From: Brachionus rotundiformis
Lineage: Eukaryota > Rotifera > Eurotatoria > Ploima > Brachionidae
Length of the DNA stretch: 64,000 nt
Reading direction: 5' to 3'
NCBI GenBank assembly: GCA_016802295.1
Contig: JAESIW010000208.1
Coordinates: forward strand, 544,515 to 608,514
Shown here: positions 10,553 to 21,806 of the stretch, piece after piece
How the letters are laid out: each line of letters opens with the position of its first letter
Position numbering within the stretch: the stretch's first letter is position 1
Program-made: the position numbers and the translations under genes
Notes under the pieces: model-generated
Databases searched by the model: none
Told to the model about the DNA's origin: nothing
Seen by the model: the letters and a program-made list of their open reading frames with translations, nothing else

Positions 10553-11311
10553 TTAATATACCCATATTCTTCCATTGGCAAAATAGTCCAAATGCTTTGT
10601 GCTAATAATCGCTAAATAAAAGCAAACCAAAAAAGAAAATGTACCCATTATTATCAACAAACTATTCATTGCCAATTCTATATTTTGAAAATAAGTCTTA
10701 ATAAAAAATTAATTAGCTTTAAAAATAGCATTCTCTATGGTTTATTTACTCTATCTGAGACATTATTGTATGGATAGACTTGAACTGATAATATAGAAGA
10801 CAAAACCAAATAAAGAGAGAAAACTAGAGTGGTCCATGAGGCAATGCTGACTGATAGGACGCTTACAAACGTACCATCTCTCTTTGACAAAATTGAAAGT
10901 ATTCCAGACCCGACCATCTTTATTCAAAAGTATTAGGATTAAAAAAAAAAAATTTTGTCTCCATTAATTTACCATAAGCCCCACCCAAATGCCCTTTCCA
11001 GTAGTTGGCCATATTGTGTTTTCATTCCATGTGGCAGCTAAGTCTGGACTCTCAACCAAAGGTATGCCTGCACCAAAATTGTTCGGGTTTTGGAAAAATG
11101 GTCTTATCAAAGTTCCAAGCGAGATATCAATGGAAGTCCATATCAAAGATAAACAACCTAATATAATCAGCAGTGCTCCGCAAATTATTGGCGAGGTTAG
11201 GTAAGTCCAAGAGCGAGCCAAACGCGTATTATAATAGCTATCATATTCGTATGGTCTGATTAGTGGGCGCTTTATTTTAGGAACACGTTTACCACGGTAC
11301 ATTTTTATCAA
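10553..11311 (-). CDS. Four-pass membrane protein, MS4A/tetraspan-like
   Basis: Three exons, complement(10553..10696, 10750..10917, 10973..11311), introns 53 and 55 nt, 216 aa. A basic cytosolic N-terminus of about 37 residues precedes TM1 (through SPIICGALLIILGCLSLIW). An extracellular-type loop of about 45 residues contains no Cys. TM2 (GIWVGLMMVGSGILSIL) follows; TM2 is split by the first intron. TM3 contains LVFSLYLVLSSILSV and TM4, in the last exon, LLIIMGTFSFLVCFYLAII. The TM2 pattern W..(L/I)M...SG.LSI resembles CD20/MS4A proteins, and the spacing of four helices fits that topology. That assignment is tentative. The third exon (acceptor after ATTAAG) is supported because it adds the missing fourth helix and ends in a stop. 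Confidence 0.65.
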
Positions 11312-11463
11312 CTAAAATTCTCAAATTCCTAATGCTTTTATTTTCTATTAATGGAATGTGGTCTAATTTTTGCCACGGTTAATGGGTCATTATTAAAAAA
11401 TTTTTCACAAATTAAATTTATTTTAAAATAAATTCTTTAACCTATAAAATTAAAAACAAAAAA

Positions 11464-11931
11464 TTAATCTATTTCTTTATCACAACCAGCAGCAGGTCTT
11501 TCGCATCTGAAAAATCTACAATTATTGGTCAAGCAGTGGGCATCTTTGCCACAAAAGCCGTAACACTTACGGTCACGACATTTGTATGTGTCATCACGGC
11601 TGGAGCAGTATTGTTCTGGTATACATTCTTGGTGCGTGTCTTTAGAGCATGGACCATCCTTGACAGGCTTGCGCTTGACACATTTCATTAAGTAGCAGTT
11701 TTTTGATTGACAGTAGCGGTCAAAAAAACATGTTTCTCCAAGCTTTTTGCCATCTGCACAGCTTCCTATAGGATTAATACCATTATGGTCGCAAAACTGC
11801 ATATGGTCACACTGATGGTCCGAGATGCATGTATTGAATATTTTAAGCGGATTGCCAAACTGCTTCAGCTCTCCTAGCGCAGAGCTATGAACAGTCAAAC
11901 ATATGATATTTAATAGAATAAAAAACTTCAT
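11464..11931 (-). CDS. Secreted cysteine-rich protein
   Basis: 155 aa, single exon. Residues 1-19 (MKFFILLNIICLTVHSSAL) are a clear signal peptide. The mature part is dense in Cys spaced C-x5-C-x5-C, C-x5-C-x4-C-x4-C and similar, in two blocks separated by the basic VKRKPVKDG stretch. The first block (ISDHQC, FCDHNG, GETCFFDRYC, NCYLMKC) has the look of Dickkopf/colipase-fold or EB-module extracellular domains, but I cannot assign a family. No membrane segment follows. Probably secreted; role unknown. Confidence 0.65.
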   Translation of the reverse strand: MKFFILLNIICLTVHSSALGELKQFGNPLKIFNTCISDHQCDHMQFCDHNGINPIGSCADGKKLGETCFFDRYCQSKNCYLMKCVKRKPVKDGPCSKDTHQECIPEQYCSSRDDTYKCRDRKCYGFCGKDAHCLTNNCRFFRCERPAAGCDKEID

Positions 11932-11939
11932 TTTATCAG

Positions 11940-12555
11940 AGAATAAATTTTCTAATTATCTTATTTATCTTTAAAAAATGAGAACGCAATTCGACTTTTA
12001 TTCAAGATAAAATTGTTAATTTACCATTTTTGTTCAAGTAGAAGTTGTTAACCTTCGAATATTATGTAAATTTTAGCTAAGAGTTCTGTTATTTTATGTC
12101 TGAACTTTACATTTTAATCTTATCTTAATTAAAATTTTGATTAAATTGTATAATTTTTAAAGATATACAAAGGAAGTGGTGTTTTAACGCTATTTATAAA
12201 TATTTTAGATCAAGATATTAATTAAGAATTGAAATCTAACAATTTAAAATTAACTAATTAAAATTGGAAACTAGGAAGATAATTAAATAGATAATTGGGG
12301 CTTGTCAATTCTATGACCACATGATCACAAAATTTACATAAATTTTTTAGCTTGTAAAAAATAAGACCCCGTGGTCACCAAATTTACTTTAAAAAAGAAT
12401 TATGTAAATTACAAGAACAATTTTATTTTAAAATAAAAAAAAAATTAGTAGTGTGAATTATTTTCATGAACACCAGCTGATTTAAAAAAAATTACATAAA
12501 ATAAAAATTTTAAATAATTCTTTTAATTTTTCTTGATTGGGTTCTCTTCTTTTTT
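11940..12555. other. AT-rich intergenic stretch
   Basis: Nothing recognised beyond AT-rich sequence. Confidence 0.5.
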
Positions 12556-12561
12556 TTTGAA

Positions 12562-12714
12562 ATGAATTTTAAAGAATTGTCCCTTATGGAGCCGATAGAA
12601 CTATTACATCACTTGATGACTATTGGAATATTGTTGGGTGAACGAGAATGCTCTACCTGTAACCGAAAAATAAAACTTTGTTTGATGAGTTTGTTATCAG
12701 CCGTAACAGAATAA
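12562..12714 (+). pseudogene. Remnant of Merlin/ISXO2-type transposase N-terminus
   Basis: A 50-codon frame with SLMEPIELL, then LMTIGILLGERECSTCNRKIKLC. A leucine-rich start followed by a C-x2-C zinc-ribbon half is the usual opening of ISXO2-like (Merlin/IS1016-type) DDE transposases. No DDE catalytic domain follows, so this is at most a relic. Moderate to low confidence because of the short match. Confidence 0.4.
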
Positions 12715-12908
12715 AAAATATCAAACGCTTGGTATCTGAGGTTGAAGATGATGATAATGCCAAAGACGAAGACACTAGAGAACTTGAAGGCAAACCAATT
12801 TCATTAGTTTCAAGATCAACTCAAACCAACGCTTCTGTATTTGACTATGATCATAGACGCAAAAAATTTGAGTTGGTAGTAGAAGAACCCAGAGTCTATG
12901 TTAATTAG
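12678..12908 (+). other. Unassigned open frame
   Basis: 76 codons in a different frame overlapping the end of the transposase-like remnant. Acidic middle (EVEDDDNAKDEDT) and a basic/hydrophobic end. No homologue recognised; it may be a further frame-shifted part of the relic or an exon. Weak support. Confidence 0.2.
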
Positions 12909-12949
12909 TAATTCTTGTTACAACACCTAATATCTGTGAGGATCTGAAT

Positions 12950-13260
12950 CCACTGCCGCCATTAGGCATTAGGCTATTTCATTAAATCTTTCTAAAGCAC
13001 TTTCGAAGCCTGCGGTTCACTTAGAATTTACCACATTTTTCAGTAACTTATTCCAGTGCTAAACTGATCTGTTTGGAAAAAAGCATAGGGCTCACTGAAG
13101 CTGAATAATTTTTTCTAACATTAGAAGGGAAAATGTTTTTCTGGACTTTAATGCTATTGCCTCTTATTGCCGCGGCTGGATCTATTTGCCAGATCTCTGA
13201 CCAGGTTTACCATTTCTAGCACATTCACCAATTTTTTCATTCAAATCAAAGCCTCCCTCA
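12950..13260 (-). pseudogene. Possible CR1/jockey-type 3' end remnant
   Basis: On the minus strand a broken frame reads RGNSIKVQKNIFPSNVRKN, resembling the C-terminal part of CR1/jockey-like ORF2 that precedes the WNxLP motif. The rest is full of stops. Short and decayed. Confidence 0.35.
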
Positions 13261-13269
13261 CTCTTCTCT

Positions 13270-14290
13270 CACTCAATCTTGTCAAACCCACTATATTTTT
13301 AAAACAATTTTTTAATTAATTTGATGAATCTAAATTTAAAAAAATAAAGTTTAATTGATTTGGACATTGATCTGCTGATTTTCTATGAAATATTTATAAG
13401 ATTCTATGCCCTGTGTTTAAATCAGGTACAAAAACTCGGAAAAAAAAATAAAAAATTTTCTACCAACTTCACTTAAACTAGAGAAAAAAGAAGGCAGTTT
13501 TGGTATTGGCAAAAAAAAATGTCAGAAGATAGCAAGAATAAGACATCATCCTTACTAATTTATTGTCGACTCAATCAATTTTAATGAAATGCCATTTGGC
13601 TCAAACCAGCTTTTTTCTGGAATGAAAAGATCTTTTTCAGTTTTTGAATCTTCAATAGAGCTAAATTACAATGGCAAAATGGTCAGGTAATCCAGGATTT
13701 GGTCGATGACCATCTCTATAAAAAAAATGTTGCTTAGTAAATCTAACTCATTCAATTCGTAGATATGACTTTAACAAGCGACTGCAACATAATTACTATC
13801 TATTTTTATCTTGTCTCTACTAAAGCAATAAAATCTTTAAATTTTATCTGATTTAGGTGAATCTTTTTTAGATAAAAGTGCAAATATAAGTGCCAACTAT
13901 TAGCTATTAAGTTTCAGAATGAATTGGTTTGAATTATTATTTTAAAGTAGATATTTATGTTTTTAATTTTATTATTTCAACTTAAAAATAAGGTAAAATG
14001 CAACAACATTTTACCTATTTTTGGACATGATGTAATCACGATTGCAAATTTGGAAAAAAAACTGGCTTAGTTCTAAACTTAATAATTCAAACAACAAACC
14101 TAGGGTAAATATTTATTTGACAACATGCAATACTAAACTATTAATAATAGTTTATATAAAAATATCAAAAGATATTAGTCAGAGGATAATTATAATAAAA
14201 AGTTTCATGCAAGATAAATTAGCTTTGAATAAATAAAAAAAAACGCTATAAAACTAAAAACAAAATAAAAATTCTAAATTATAATTTAGA
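13270..14290. other. AT-rich intergenic stretch
   Basis: No gene recognised. A 64-codon frame at 14042-14236 is low-complexity and unsupported. Confidence 0.5.
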
Positions 14291-14307
14291 TTTGACAATT
14301 TGAAAAA

Positions 14308-14972
14308 ATGGGTGGTAAGAAATCAAAGCCAAGCAATGCTGGTGAGACCAAGCCAGTGGTTATTCCTCCAAAAAATGAATTAACTGAAAAAGATTTTAAT
14401 TTTCTGGCTGGCCAAACTGGAATGTCTAGAGCGGAGGTAAAGCATTTTTTTGACGAGTTCATGGCTAACAATGCGGATGGTAAGTTGGATAAGAGAGAAT
14501 TCTGTCGTCTTTACGACAAACTCAGACCAGAACCACCCGAGCGTATTGATGAAATAGCCATTTTTGTTTTCGAAGCATTTGATCAAGACAACAATGGCAC
14601 AATTTCTTTCAATGAATTTTTGGTTGCTTACTCTTTGACTACTCGAGGTGATCCAAAAGGTAAATTAGAATATGCCTTTGACATGTATGATATTGATGAT
14701 AATGGAAGTCTGTCCTCTCAAGAAGTAAGATCGGTTGTGATTGGAATGTTGGATCTATTGGTAGATAATTTTAACTTACAAAACAATTAACTATTTTGAT
14801 AAAATAAAATTTTTATTAGGGAGCTGATAAAAAAACCGATGCACAAGCTCTTGCAGCTGAGTGTATTCAACAATTGGATGGCAACAGAGATGGTAGAGTT
14901 AGTAAAGAGGAGTTTATAAACGGATTGCTTGCTAATTATAGCTTGCGAGCTCTTATGTCTCCATTTAATTAA
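14308..14972 (+). CDS. EF-hand calcium sensor of the neuronal calcium sensor/recoverin type
   Basis: Two exons, 14308..14760 and 14820..14972, intron 59 nt, 201 aa. MGGKKSK at the start fits an N-myristoylation site, as in recoverin/NCS proteins. A first, degenerate EF hand (NNADGKLDKREF) is followed by three with good calcium-binding loops: DQDNNGTISFNEF, DIDDNGSLSSQEV and, in exon 2, DGNRDGRVSKEEF. The pairing pattern FVFEAFDQDNNGTISFNEF and the length match the NCS/hippocalcin/visinin-like group (about 190-200 aa). Family proteins bind membranes on calcium binding and regulate receptors, kinases or cyclases. Without the second exon the fourth EF hand would be lost. Precise subfamily not assigned. 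Confidence 0.85.
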
Positions 14973-14979
14973 AAGACTA

Positions 14980-15900
14980 GAGTTATAGAATATTTTTATC
15001 ATAAAAAATTAGAATTTAAATTTAATTATTTTTACTTATTCAATTAAATTTTTTTGACAAAAAATAAAATTAAAAGCATAATTTTTTTTTATTAATTTAA
15101 TCTTTATATAATTTCAAAATAATTTAAAAAGTTTTTTTTCTTATATTAATAAAGATAAGACCCAATATATATACATATTATCTTTGGATATTCTACATGC
15201 TATTTATTAATAGTTTTATATTTTTAAATATTTTTTACAATATTAAAGATTTTTTAAGAAATATTATTTGTTTTTGAAAAAAAATTGATTTGAGGATGTT
15301 GAATGACTTTATGGACCCAACCAAAGTGTACCATGCCTTCTAAATGCTTTTCTTTTTGATTCTGAATAAGCTTTGCTAAATATTTTTGTTGGTGATTTGT
15401 TTAATTTAAGCATCAGATACCGACCACTGCCACTCTTCGCCATAAATGTACTTTAGGTGAAGTATTTCATGGTTTCAGAGCATTTTTTCATAAATATTTG
15501 CTTCTCTTTGATGTTGGTCCACATTTTTCATCCAAAATTGAGCCACTTGGAACCATTTAATGTTTAAGATAAAAATTAGACAGTAAAAGGGCAATAGTCA
15601 AAATCCTTATCTCAACCGAATTTATGAATAGGCTGCCATTAGGTTTGATGGACTTTCAAACATTGCCCGATGAACCGATGGAATGAATGACTGATTACCA
15701 AGATCATCATAATTTCAAATAGCAAAAAGGAAAAGTTGGTAATTCCTTACCAATTTAAATATGCTAAATTTTTATTCTCAAAATTAAATTATCAAAATTT
15801 AAACCAATTAAATTAATTATAAAGTTTAAGTATTATTAACTTTTATTTATTTATTAAAAAATTTGGCTAGGCTATTTTCTATTTTTATTAAAATATAAGT
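14980..15900. other. AT-rich intergenic stretch
   Basis: No gene or repeat family recognised. Confidence 0.5.
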
Positions 15901-15908
15901 AAATCAAT

Positions 15909-16915
15909 TCATTGCTGAAAGAAAAATTTTAACACTGCGAGCCAAATTTCCAAAATAAAAGCCCAAATTGTGTTGCTTTGTGATTCACATTTTTTTCCTG
16001 TGTATCCAGATGGGCATGAGCAGCTGAATCCATTGACCATTTCGTTACAAGTTCCACCATTTTCACAAAGCAGGTTGGTACAAAAGCTGATTTTTGATTC
16101 GCATCTAATACCAGTATATGAGCTAAGGCACGTACATGTTCTGTCATAGTTCGAGCAGCTGCCTCCATTTAGACAAGGCGATGACGCACAAAACTAAAAA
16201 ATTAACTTATCTAAATTTAGCTTAATTAATATATTTAAATTATTTACACCGCCTAGATTTTCGCAGTTGATCCCAAAAAAGTAAGATGGGCATACACAAG
16301 AATATGCAGCGATACCAATTAATTTACAAGTGCCACCATTTGAACAAGGTGCTGAGATACAAACATCAATAACTTAAAAGATAGCAAATATAAGCAATAT
16401 TATAAAAGATAAGATAATAAATATTTGTGGTTTATATTTTAAAGTCTAAGTTAAATTTTATTATAAATTTTTTTTGAAAAATTTTAAGATAAGTGGTGAT
16501 ATTTACTCGATTGACAATTTGTACCGGTAGTACCTCTCGGACATAGGCAAAAATAACTGTTAGAATTGGATTCAACACAAGTACCGCCATTCAGACAAGG
16601 CGAACTGCTGCACTTGTTTATGGCTATTTGACACAATTGTCCACTAAAGCCACTAGCACATTGGCAAATAAAATATCCAAGTGAAGAGGTGCAAAGACCG
16701 CCGTTAAGGCATGGATATGAGCCACATAAGTTAACAAGTTCTTCGCAACGAGTTCCAGATGTACCAAACGGGCACTGGCAAGTAAATGAAGAACCAGATG
16801 GTATGCAAGTACCCTGGTATAGACATGGATTGCTGGTACAAATATTTACGCCTGTTTGGGCTAAATTTTGTTTAAAAATTAAGCCAAAAGCGAATAAAAA
16901 TAATGTTCTTTTCAT
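15909..16915 (-). CDS. Secreted or membrane-anchored protein with six EGF repeats
   Basis: Three exons, complement(15909..16193, 16248..16372, 16507..16915), introns 54 and 134 nt, 272 aa. Signal peptide MKRTLFLFAFGLIFKQNLAQ, then six EGF-like domains of the C-x4-C-x5-C...C-x-C...G-x2-C type (three in exon A, one in exon B, two in exon C), several with PCLNGG(T/L)C. They lack the D/N-x-D/N-E/Q start of calcium-binding EGFs. The C-terminus after the last EGF is hydrophobic (IWAFILEIWLAVLKFFF), suggesting a membrane anchor or GPI signal. Two more EGF proteins lie at 34.6 and 37.4 kb on the other strand. Function unknown; extracellular adhesion or matrix role inferred. Confidence 0.85.
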
Positions 16916-16924
16916 TTTCTAAAT

Positions 16925-18080
16925 TAAATTTTAATTTTCAATTAAAAGAGCTTTTTATACCAAATAAACAAATAATTATAAGATCTGAAAAAGCTAAAAT
17001 TTTTACCTTACTTTCTTCGATGATTTACCTATGTTTAGATTTTTAAGGATTTATGACAATTTATTATAAAATTAGTTTTAACTTGGTTGTCAAGTTTTTT
17101 TTTAATTTGACTTTTACATAGTATCGATAAAAGATGAAGTCCCTGCGCTGATCATGACTTTTCTAATTAAAATCAAAGACAAAAAATCTGCTGTAAAAAT
17201 AGTTTTCTAAAGGAATTGGCAGAAAAACTTAAATTATTCGGTCATAGTTAAATATCCAAAGATTCAGCATGTTTTATCTTTTATGCAAAGCCAAAATAAA
17301 GAAAAGGAACTGGTCTTTATATTAAGTTCCTTATCTTTATACTTTATACAAATGTTTGATATATATTTACCAAGACTACTGCATATACGCGTCTAAGAGA
17401 GGAAAAATAATAAAAACAATAATTCTTAAGAATAAAATAAAAGTCAGCTATTTTAGTAGGTTTTTAATCTATGATTTGGATATGTTGAGTCTCTGTTTTC
17501 GTCTTTGTTGGCCGTCTCAAACCAATTCTAGCATAACCGTTGGCATTTGTTCCTTTCCTGTATCTCCATTTGCCTTGTTTTATCATTTATTCTTTGTTTC
17601 CTCCACTCTTGGAAACATTGAAGAAATTTGATTTACAACCTCCTTGGTGGCAGTTGATCTAGCTGTATCAATTGAGCCATTTGTCTCGGTCATTTTATAT
17701 GGTAAAGTTTCTCAAACCTGCAACATAGTAAGCTGCAGTATTTTTTTAAATATATTTTAATTATCTTGAAGACACTTATTTTCATTTTTCTTTCAATTTC
17801 AAGGTTAATAAACAGGCTAGTGTCCTTGTCATAGAGGCCGATTAACACTACATTTATTTAAACAATATAAATTAAATTTTTGGAATTTTTTTACAAAATC
17901 TGAGAAAATCAAACTAATAATATTTAAAATTGAATATTTGAATGTAGAAAATTTCAACATTGATCTCTTGATCACAAAGTAGTTTAAAAGTCTTGAAGTA
18001 TTTACCTTGAACCCGTATAGTAGCTTTAGCCAGGAAAATATACAAAAATACCTATACAAATTATATATATAATAAATTTA
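16925..18080. other. AT-rich intergenic stretch
   Basis: No gene supported. Short frames at 17356-17631 and 17829-18059 lack any recognisable motif. Confidence 0.5.
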
Positions 18081-18084
18081 AACA

Positions 18085-19100
18085 AGTCTGCTGGATCTAG
18101 CCAAGTAGTTGCATCTATTTTTAAAAATTGTTCCGCATCTTTAACGTACCCTTTATCCAAAATTCTATTGCCTAACTGTTGGAAGCTAGCTAATATTTCA
18201 CCCCTGCATTAAAGTGAGCCAAAAAATGCTGTTTCAAACTATAGTACCGATTTCCATTCATTTGGGCGAAATGAAATCATGATTTTCTTATTAATGAACA
18301 AGTTGATCAACGAGAAGCAACATGATTTTATGCCAGGCAAATCATGCGCCACAAATTTAATTGAGCTTGTTGACAGAATAACATATGAATTCGAAAATGG
18401 AAACTTAATCGATATCATATACACTGACTTCTCTTAAGCGTTTGACAAAATCTCGTATAGAAAACTCTGATTTTAGTAAGAAAACTAAGAGCATATGGGA
18501 TTGTAAATGAACCATATGAATTGATTAAGTCATTTCTTCTTGATAGGAAGCAGAGAGTAGTTCTTGGTGGTGTGGTTTCAGAATAGCGTCCTCAAGGATC
18601 GAATAGAACCTAACCCGAATTATAGAATAGCTCACGTCGTCCCTCAAGGATCAGTTTTGAGCCCGATTTTGTTCATTATTTACATAATCGATCTTTTGGA
18701 TTCAGTTCAAAATCCATGTTTATCATATGCAGATAACTTGAGAATATTGGATGTTTTTAATAAGAATGAATTAAGATCGACTCAGCTTCAAAATGACCTC
18801 TTTGAATTAAGTGTGTTTGAACAAAGAAACATTTAGACTTTTATGCATAGGACTTGTCAGACCGCATCTTGAATACACTTTAAATATTTGGAACCCTTCA
18901 ACGAAAGATGACATAAACATCATCGAAAGAGTTTAAATAAGAGCGACAAAGCTAGTCCAATGTTTGAAGGAAAAGCCATAGCAAGAAAGGACTTTGGAAT
19001 TACTAAGCTTAGAAGATCGTAGAACAAGAAGTGATCTTATTCAAATGTTCAAATTGTCAATCGTCATGAGAAAATCAACCTAATGAAAGGTGTAAAGAGT
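18085..19100 (+). pseudogene. Decayed CR1/jockey-like non-LTR retrotransposon ORF2
   Basis: Several frames carry successive reverse-transcriptase blocks: CWKLANISPLH, QHDFMPGKSCATNLIE, IIYTDFS-stop-AFDKI, a frame-shifted LLDRKQRVVLGGV, VPQGSVLSPILFIIYI, SYADN at the catalytic box (second Asp replaced by Asn), and then GLVRPHLEYTLNIWNPS with RATKLVQ near the 3' end. Stops and frameshifts separate the blocks, so it is dead. Block order matches CR1/jockey-group ORF2. Confidence 0.85.
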
Positions 19101-19794
19101 AATCTCTTAATACTGAATAATTTGTTATTTACAACTAATGAGAGCAAGTTTATAAAAAATTAGATTTTGATCAACCCTAAAATCTTAAAGAGTTATTTCA
19201 TTGACAACTTTAATTTTTATTTATTTTAAAATTTTTCTAAACCAATATTCATATAAAATAGTAGATAAATAAATTTTTTATATTTTTTGGTCAATTTTCT
19301 AAAAAAAGGGAATTTCAATAATTAAATTTAGTTGAATTCTTTCTTTATATTACAATATTATTTCAATTTTAATTGTCTTCACAATATCAATTTAGTTAGG
19401 TTAACCTTTTGTTTCGTAAACGGGACTAACACAAAATATGATACCTAAAGTTATTTTCTTAGATGCAAGTTTATCTCTTTGGATAATTAAATAAAATATG
19501 GCGTCTTTTGAACAGCTAGTACATTATATCAAAGATGAATAGTTGTCAGCGAATTTACCAAAGGGAACCAAATACAAATACTAGTTTAAAAAAAATTAAA
19601 ATTTCTTTTTACCAAATTACATAATCAAATTTCTTTTTAACAATCATAATTTAAATTAAAATAATATTAAAATTCAAGACATATCTTTTTTGATATTTGG
19701 TCAAAATTCCCAAAATTATCAAAACTTTGGGAATTTCACCAAAAATAAAAAATAAAAATAAAAAATTAATTAAAAATTTTAAATTATTTGAAAA

Positions 19795-20075
19795 ATGGAT
19801 TACAATGGTCCCTACAATGGTAGAGGATCTGGTCCCAGTGGTAAGCCAGATCTTCATTTTGTCAACAAAAACTCCAAAGACAATCTGGAAGCGGTAAATA
19901 ACAATATTTTCCCACAAATTCATTAATAACTTTTTTCGAAGGTCCACCGATTTATCACCCAGCTCACAAGCAAGGCCAAAATCCACATTACCATCCAGCA
20001 GATAGACAAGGCAACATAATCAAAAATGGACAACACTATAACTTTCCAGACAATTCAAAATATTTTCCCAAATAG
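19795..20075 (+). pseudogene. Broken copy of the 84-aa small gene
   Basis: Counterpart of 27579-27881. Relative to that copy, about 22 bp are missing in exon 1 right after NKNSK, with AG at the deletion junction suggesting microhomology. The deletion shifts the frame and uncouples exon 2, although the intron boundaries and exon 2 remain. The minus-strand open frame at 19651-19986 is antisense to it and not a gene. Confidence 0.7.
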
Positions 20076-20489
20076 ACGAGATTCAATATAATCAATATTT
20101 TAAACATCTTTTAATTATCTTTAAACTCCACTAAATTTTGATTAATAAATTTATCAATAAAAAAAAAGTTTAAATAAAGTCTATTTAGGATAAAAATAAT
20201 CAATGCTCATTTTTAAAAATTTTGTTTTGAAAAAGAATATGTACAATAAGCTTGGATTTTTTAATAAATTCAAATTTAAGTTTAATTATTTCAAAGTTCA
20301 CCAAAATGTATAAATGTGGCAAGACATCAGAGATTTTTTTTTAAATGAATTTTATCTATTATATTTTCGTATTCAATAATAAGTTAAAAACTGGAAAGTT
20401 TATCAACTTTAATTAGACTGGTAAATAGTCTTTTGATAAAACACTTGAACAGTAAATTAAAGTCAAATTTAGTTAACAAATAGAGCCTT

Positions 20490-20930
20490 GGTGTCCTTAA
20501 TGGTCATCAATATATAACCAGAAGTTCTCGATAGGATTAAGATCAGGTGATCTGGCACATCATGGTAATATTTTTCTCATCAAACCACTCTTTAATTAGC
20601 TTTGCCCTATGTGCTGAAGCCCCGTCCTGTTGAAAATACCAAGGATCATCTTTGGGAAAAAAATTTGATAGATTCCATAAGTCAACTTTTTATTACTTGT
20701 TCAAGGTTTTTTCTTACCCGTATCAATAAACAATTTTGTTCCCTGTAAGTAAGCCTTCTCGGTCTCCCAGGCCTTGTTGATTCCTTTAGTGATATAATTA
20801 TTTTTTCCGGTTATTCTCGCACATTTTTCTGATCCTTTTAATAATTCTGCTTTTTCTCTTTTACTTTTGGTCTTATCTTTTAGTAAATCAATTATCTGAC
20901 ATCAAACTTTATTGGTAACGCTTTTTTTAC
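20490..20930 (-). pseudogene. Tc1/mariner-like transposase relic (in repeat copy 1)
   Basis: The minus strand contains FPKDDPWYFQQDGASAH, then IKEWFDEKNI and a decayed DLNPIENFW, matching the second and third catalytic-region blocks of Tc1-type DDE transposases. Upstream (higher coordinates) are traces of the N-terminal helix-turn-helix region. Frameshifts and stops throughout. Confidence 0.75.
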
Positions 20931-20979
20931 CAAGATTCCTAATTTTTTCGGAGTATAATTTTCAATGTCCCAATATAAT

Positions 20980-21790
20980 TTTCAATGTGTCAATAAATTT
21001 TAATTTCGAAATTAACAGATATTGCCAAAGCTCTACTAAAGCAGTTAGGTGTGATTATCAATTATTAAAAGTTGTGTAATAAAGGTCTTTTTACCATCTA
21101 ATTTTAATTTACCCCTTTTTTTGCGAATTGTAAATATTTAAAATGTAAAGAAAATATTATCTTTAATAATTGATTAAAATAATAATTAAATAAATATTTA
21201 TATCGTTCTAGATTTCAAAAGGACATTGGTATTAGGTTACAGATCTAGTTAATATTTTTAACATCTTTTCTTTTCGATTTTTCCGAAGAGGCTGCATAAT
21301 TTATTTGAAATTTTTTTTCAGATAATTCAAATTTTTTCCACTTAATTCTTCATCAAGGACTTGATTGTTGAAAAATGCAACCAAGACTATAAAAATAGTG
21401 GGAAAATAAAAAAAAATTAATTTATTTGTAAAATTGAATTTGTTTAATTAATTTGAAATTTTTTTATTATAGTAAAGATACAATTAAAGAATAAATTCAA
21501 CAAAAATTAAATAAATTATTTCATAATTTTAAGTTTGTTAAAATAAAAATTATTGGAGAGAATAAAAATAAGTCTGAGAAGATTTGATTTGATTAAAAAG
21601 TGGCTAGTGTTTTTATAAATAGATAAAGTTGGTAATATCACAGGTACATATTTGCCAATAAGCACTAATTTCGAAATCTACATAAAGTTAACTTATTTTT
21701 AATTGTAATAAAAATTATAATGATAAAATTTCAAATAATTTGCAATTGATTTTACTTTTAATCTCATAAAAATAAACTATCTAAAAATAT
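20980..21790. other. AT-rich intergenic stretch
   Basis: No gene recognised; upstream flank of the eIF2B beta gene. Confidence 0.5.
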
Positions 21791-21806
21791 AAAAATTTCT
21801 TCAACC

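Larger units (their letters stand above)
19409..20972. repeat. 1.6-kb direct repeat, copy 1
   Basis: Nearly identical to 27192-28794 in the same orientation, from TTGTTTCGTAAACGGGACT to TTTTCAATGTCCCA. It carries the small intron-bearing gene (broken in this copy) and a Tc1-like transposase relic on the minus strand. Differences are scattered substitutions and small indels. I see no clear terminal inverted repeats or target duplication, so it may be a segmental duplication rather than a transposition. Confidence 0.85.

Noticed and set aside
12562..12908. A single intact transposase gene spanning both frames
   Set aside because: The frames overlap, the second has no transposase motifs, and no DDE domain follows.
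19651..19986. 111-codon minus-strand frame (and a similar one at 27435-27710)
   Set aside because: Antisense to the 84-aa small gene and its upstream region in the duplicated unit; the plus strand has the intron and better coding character.
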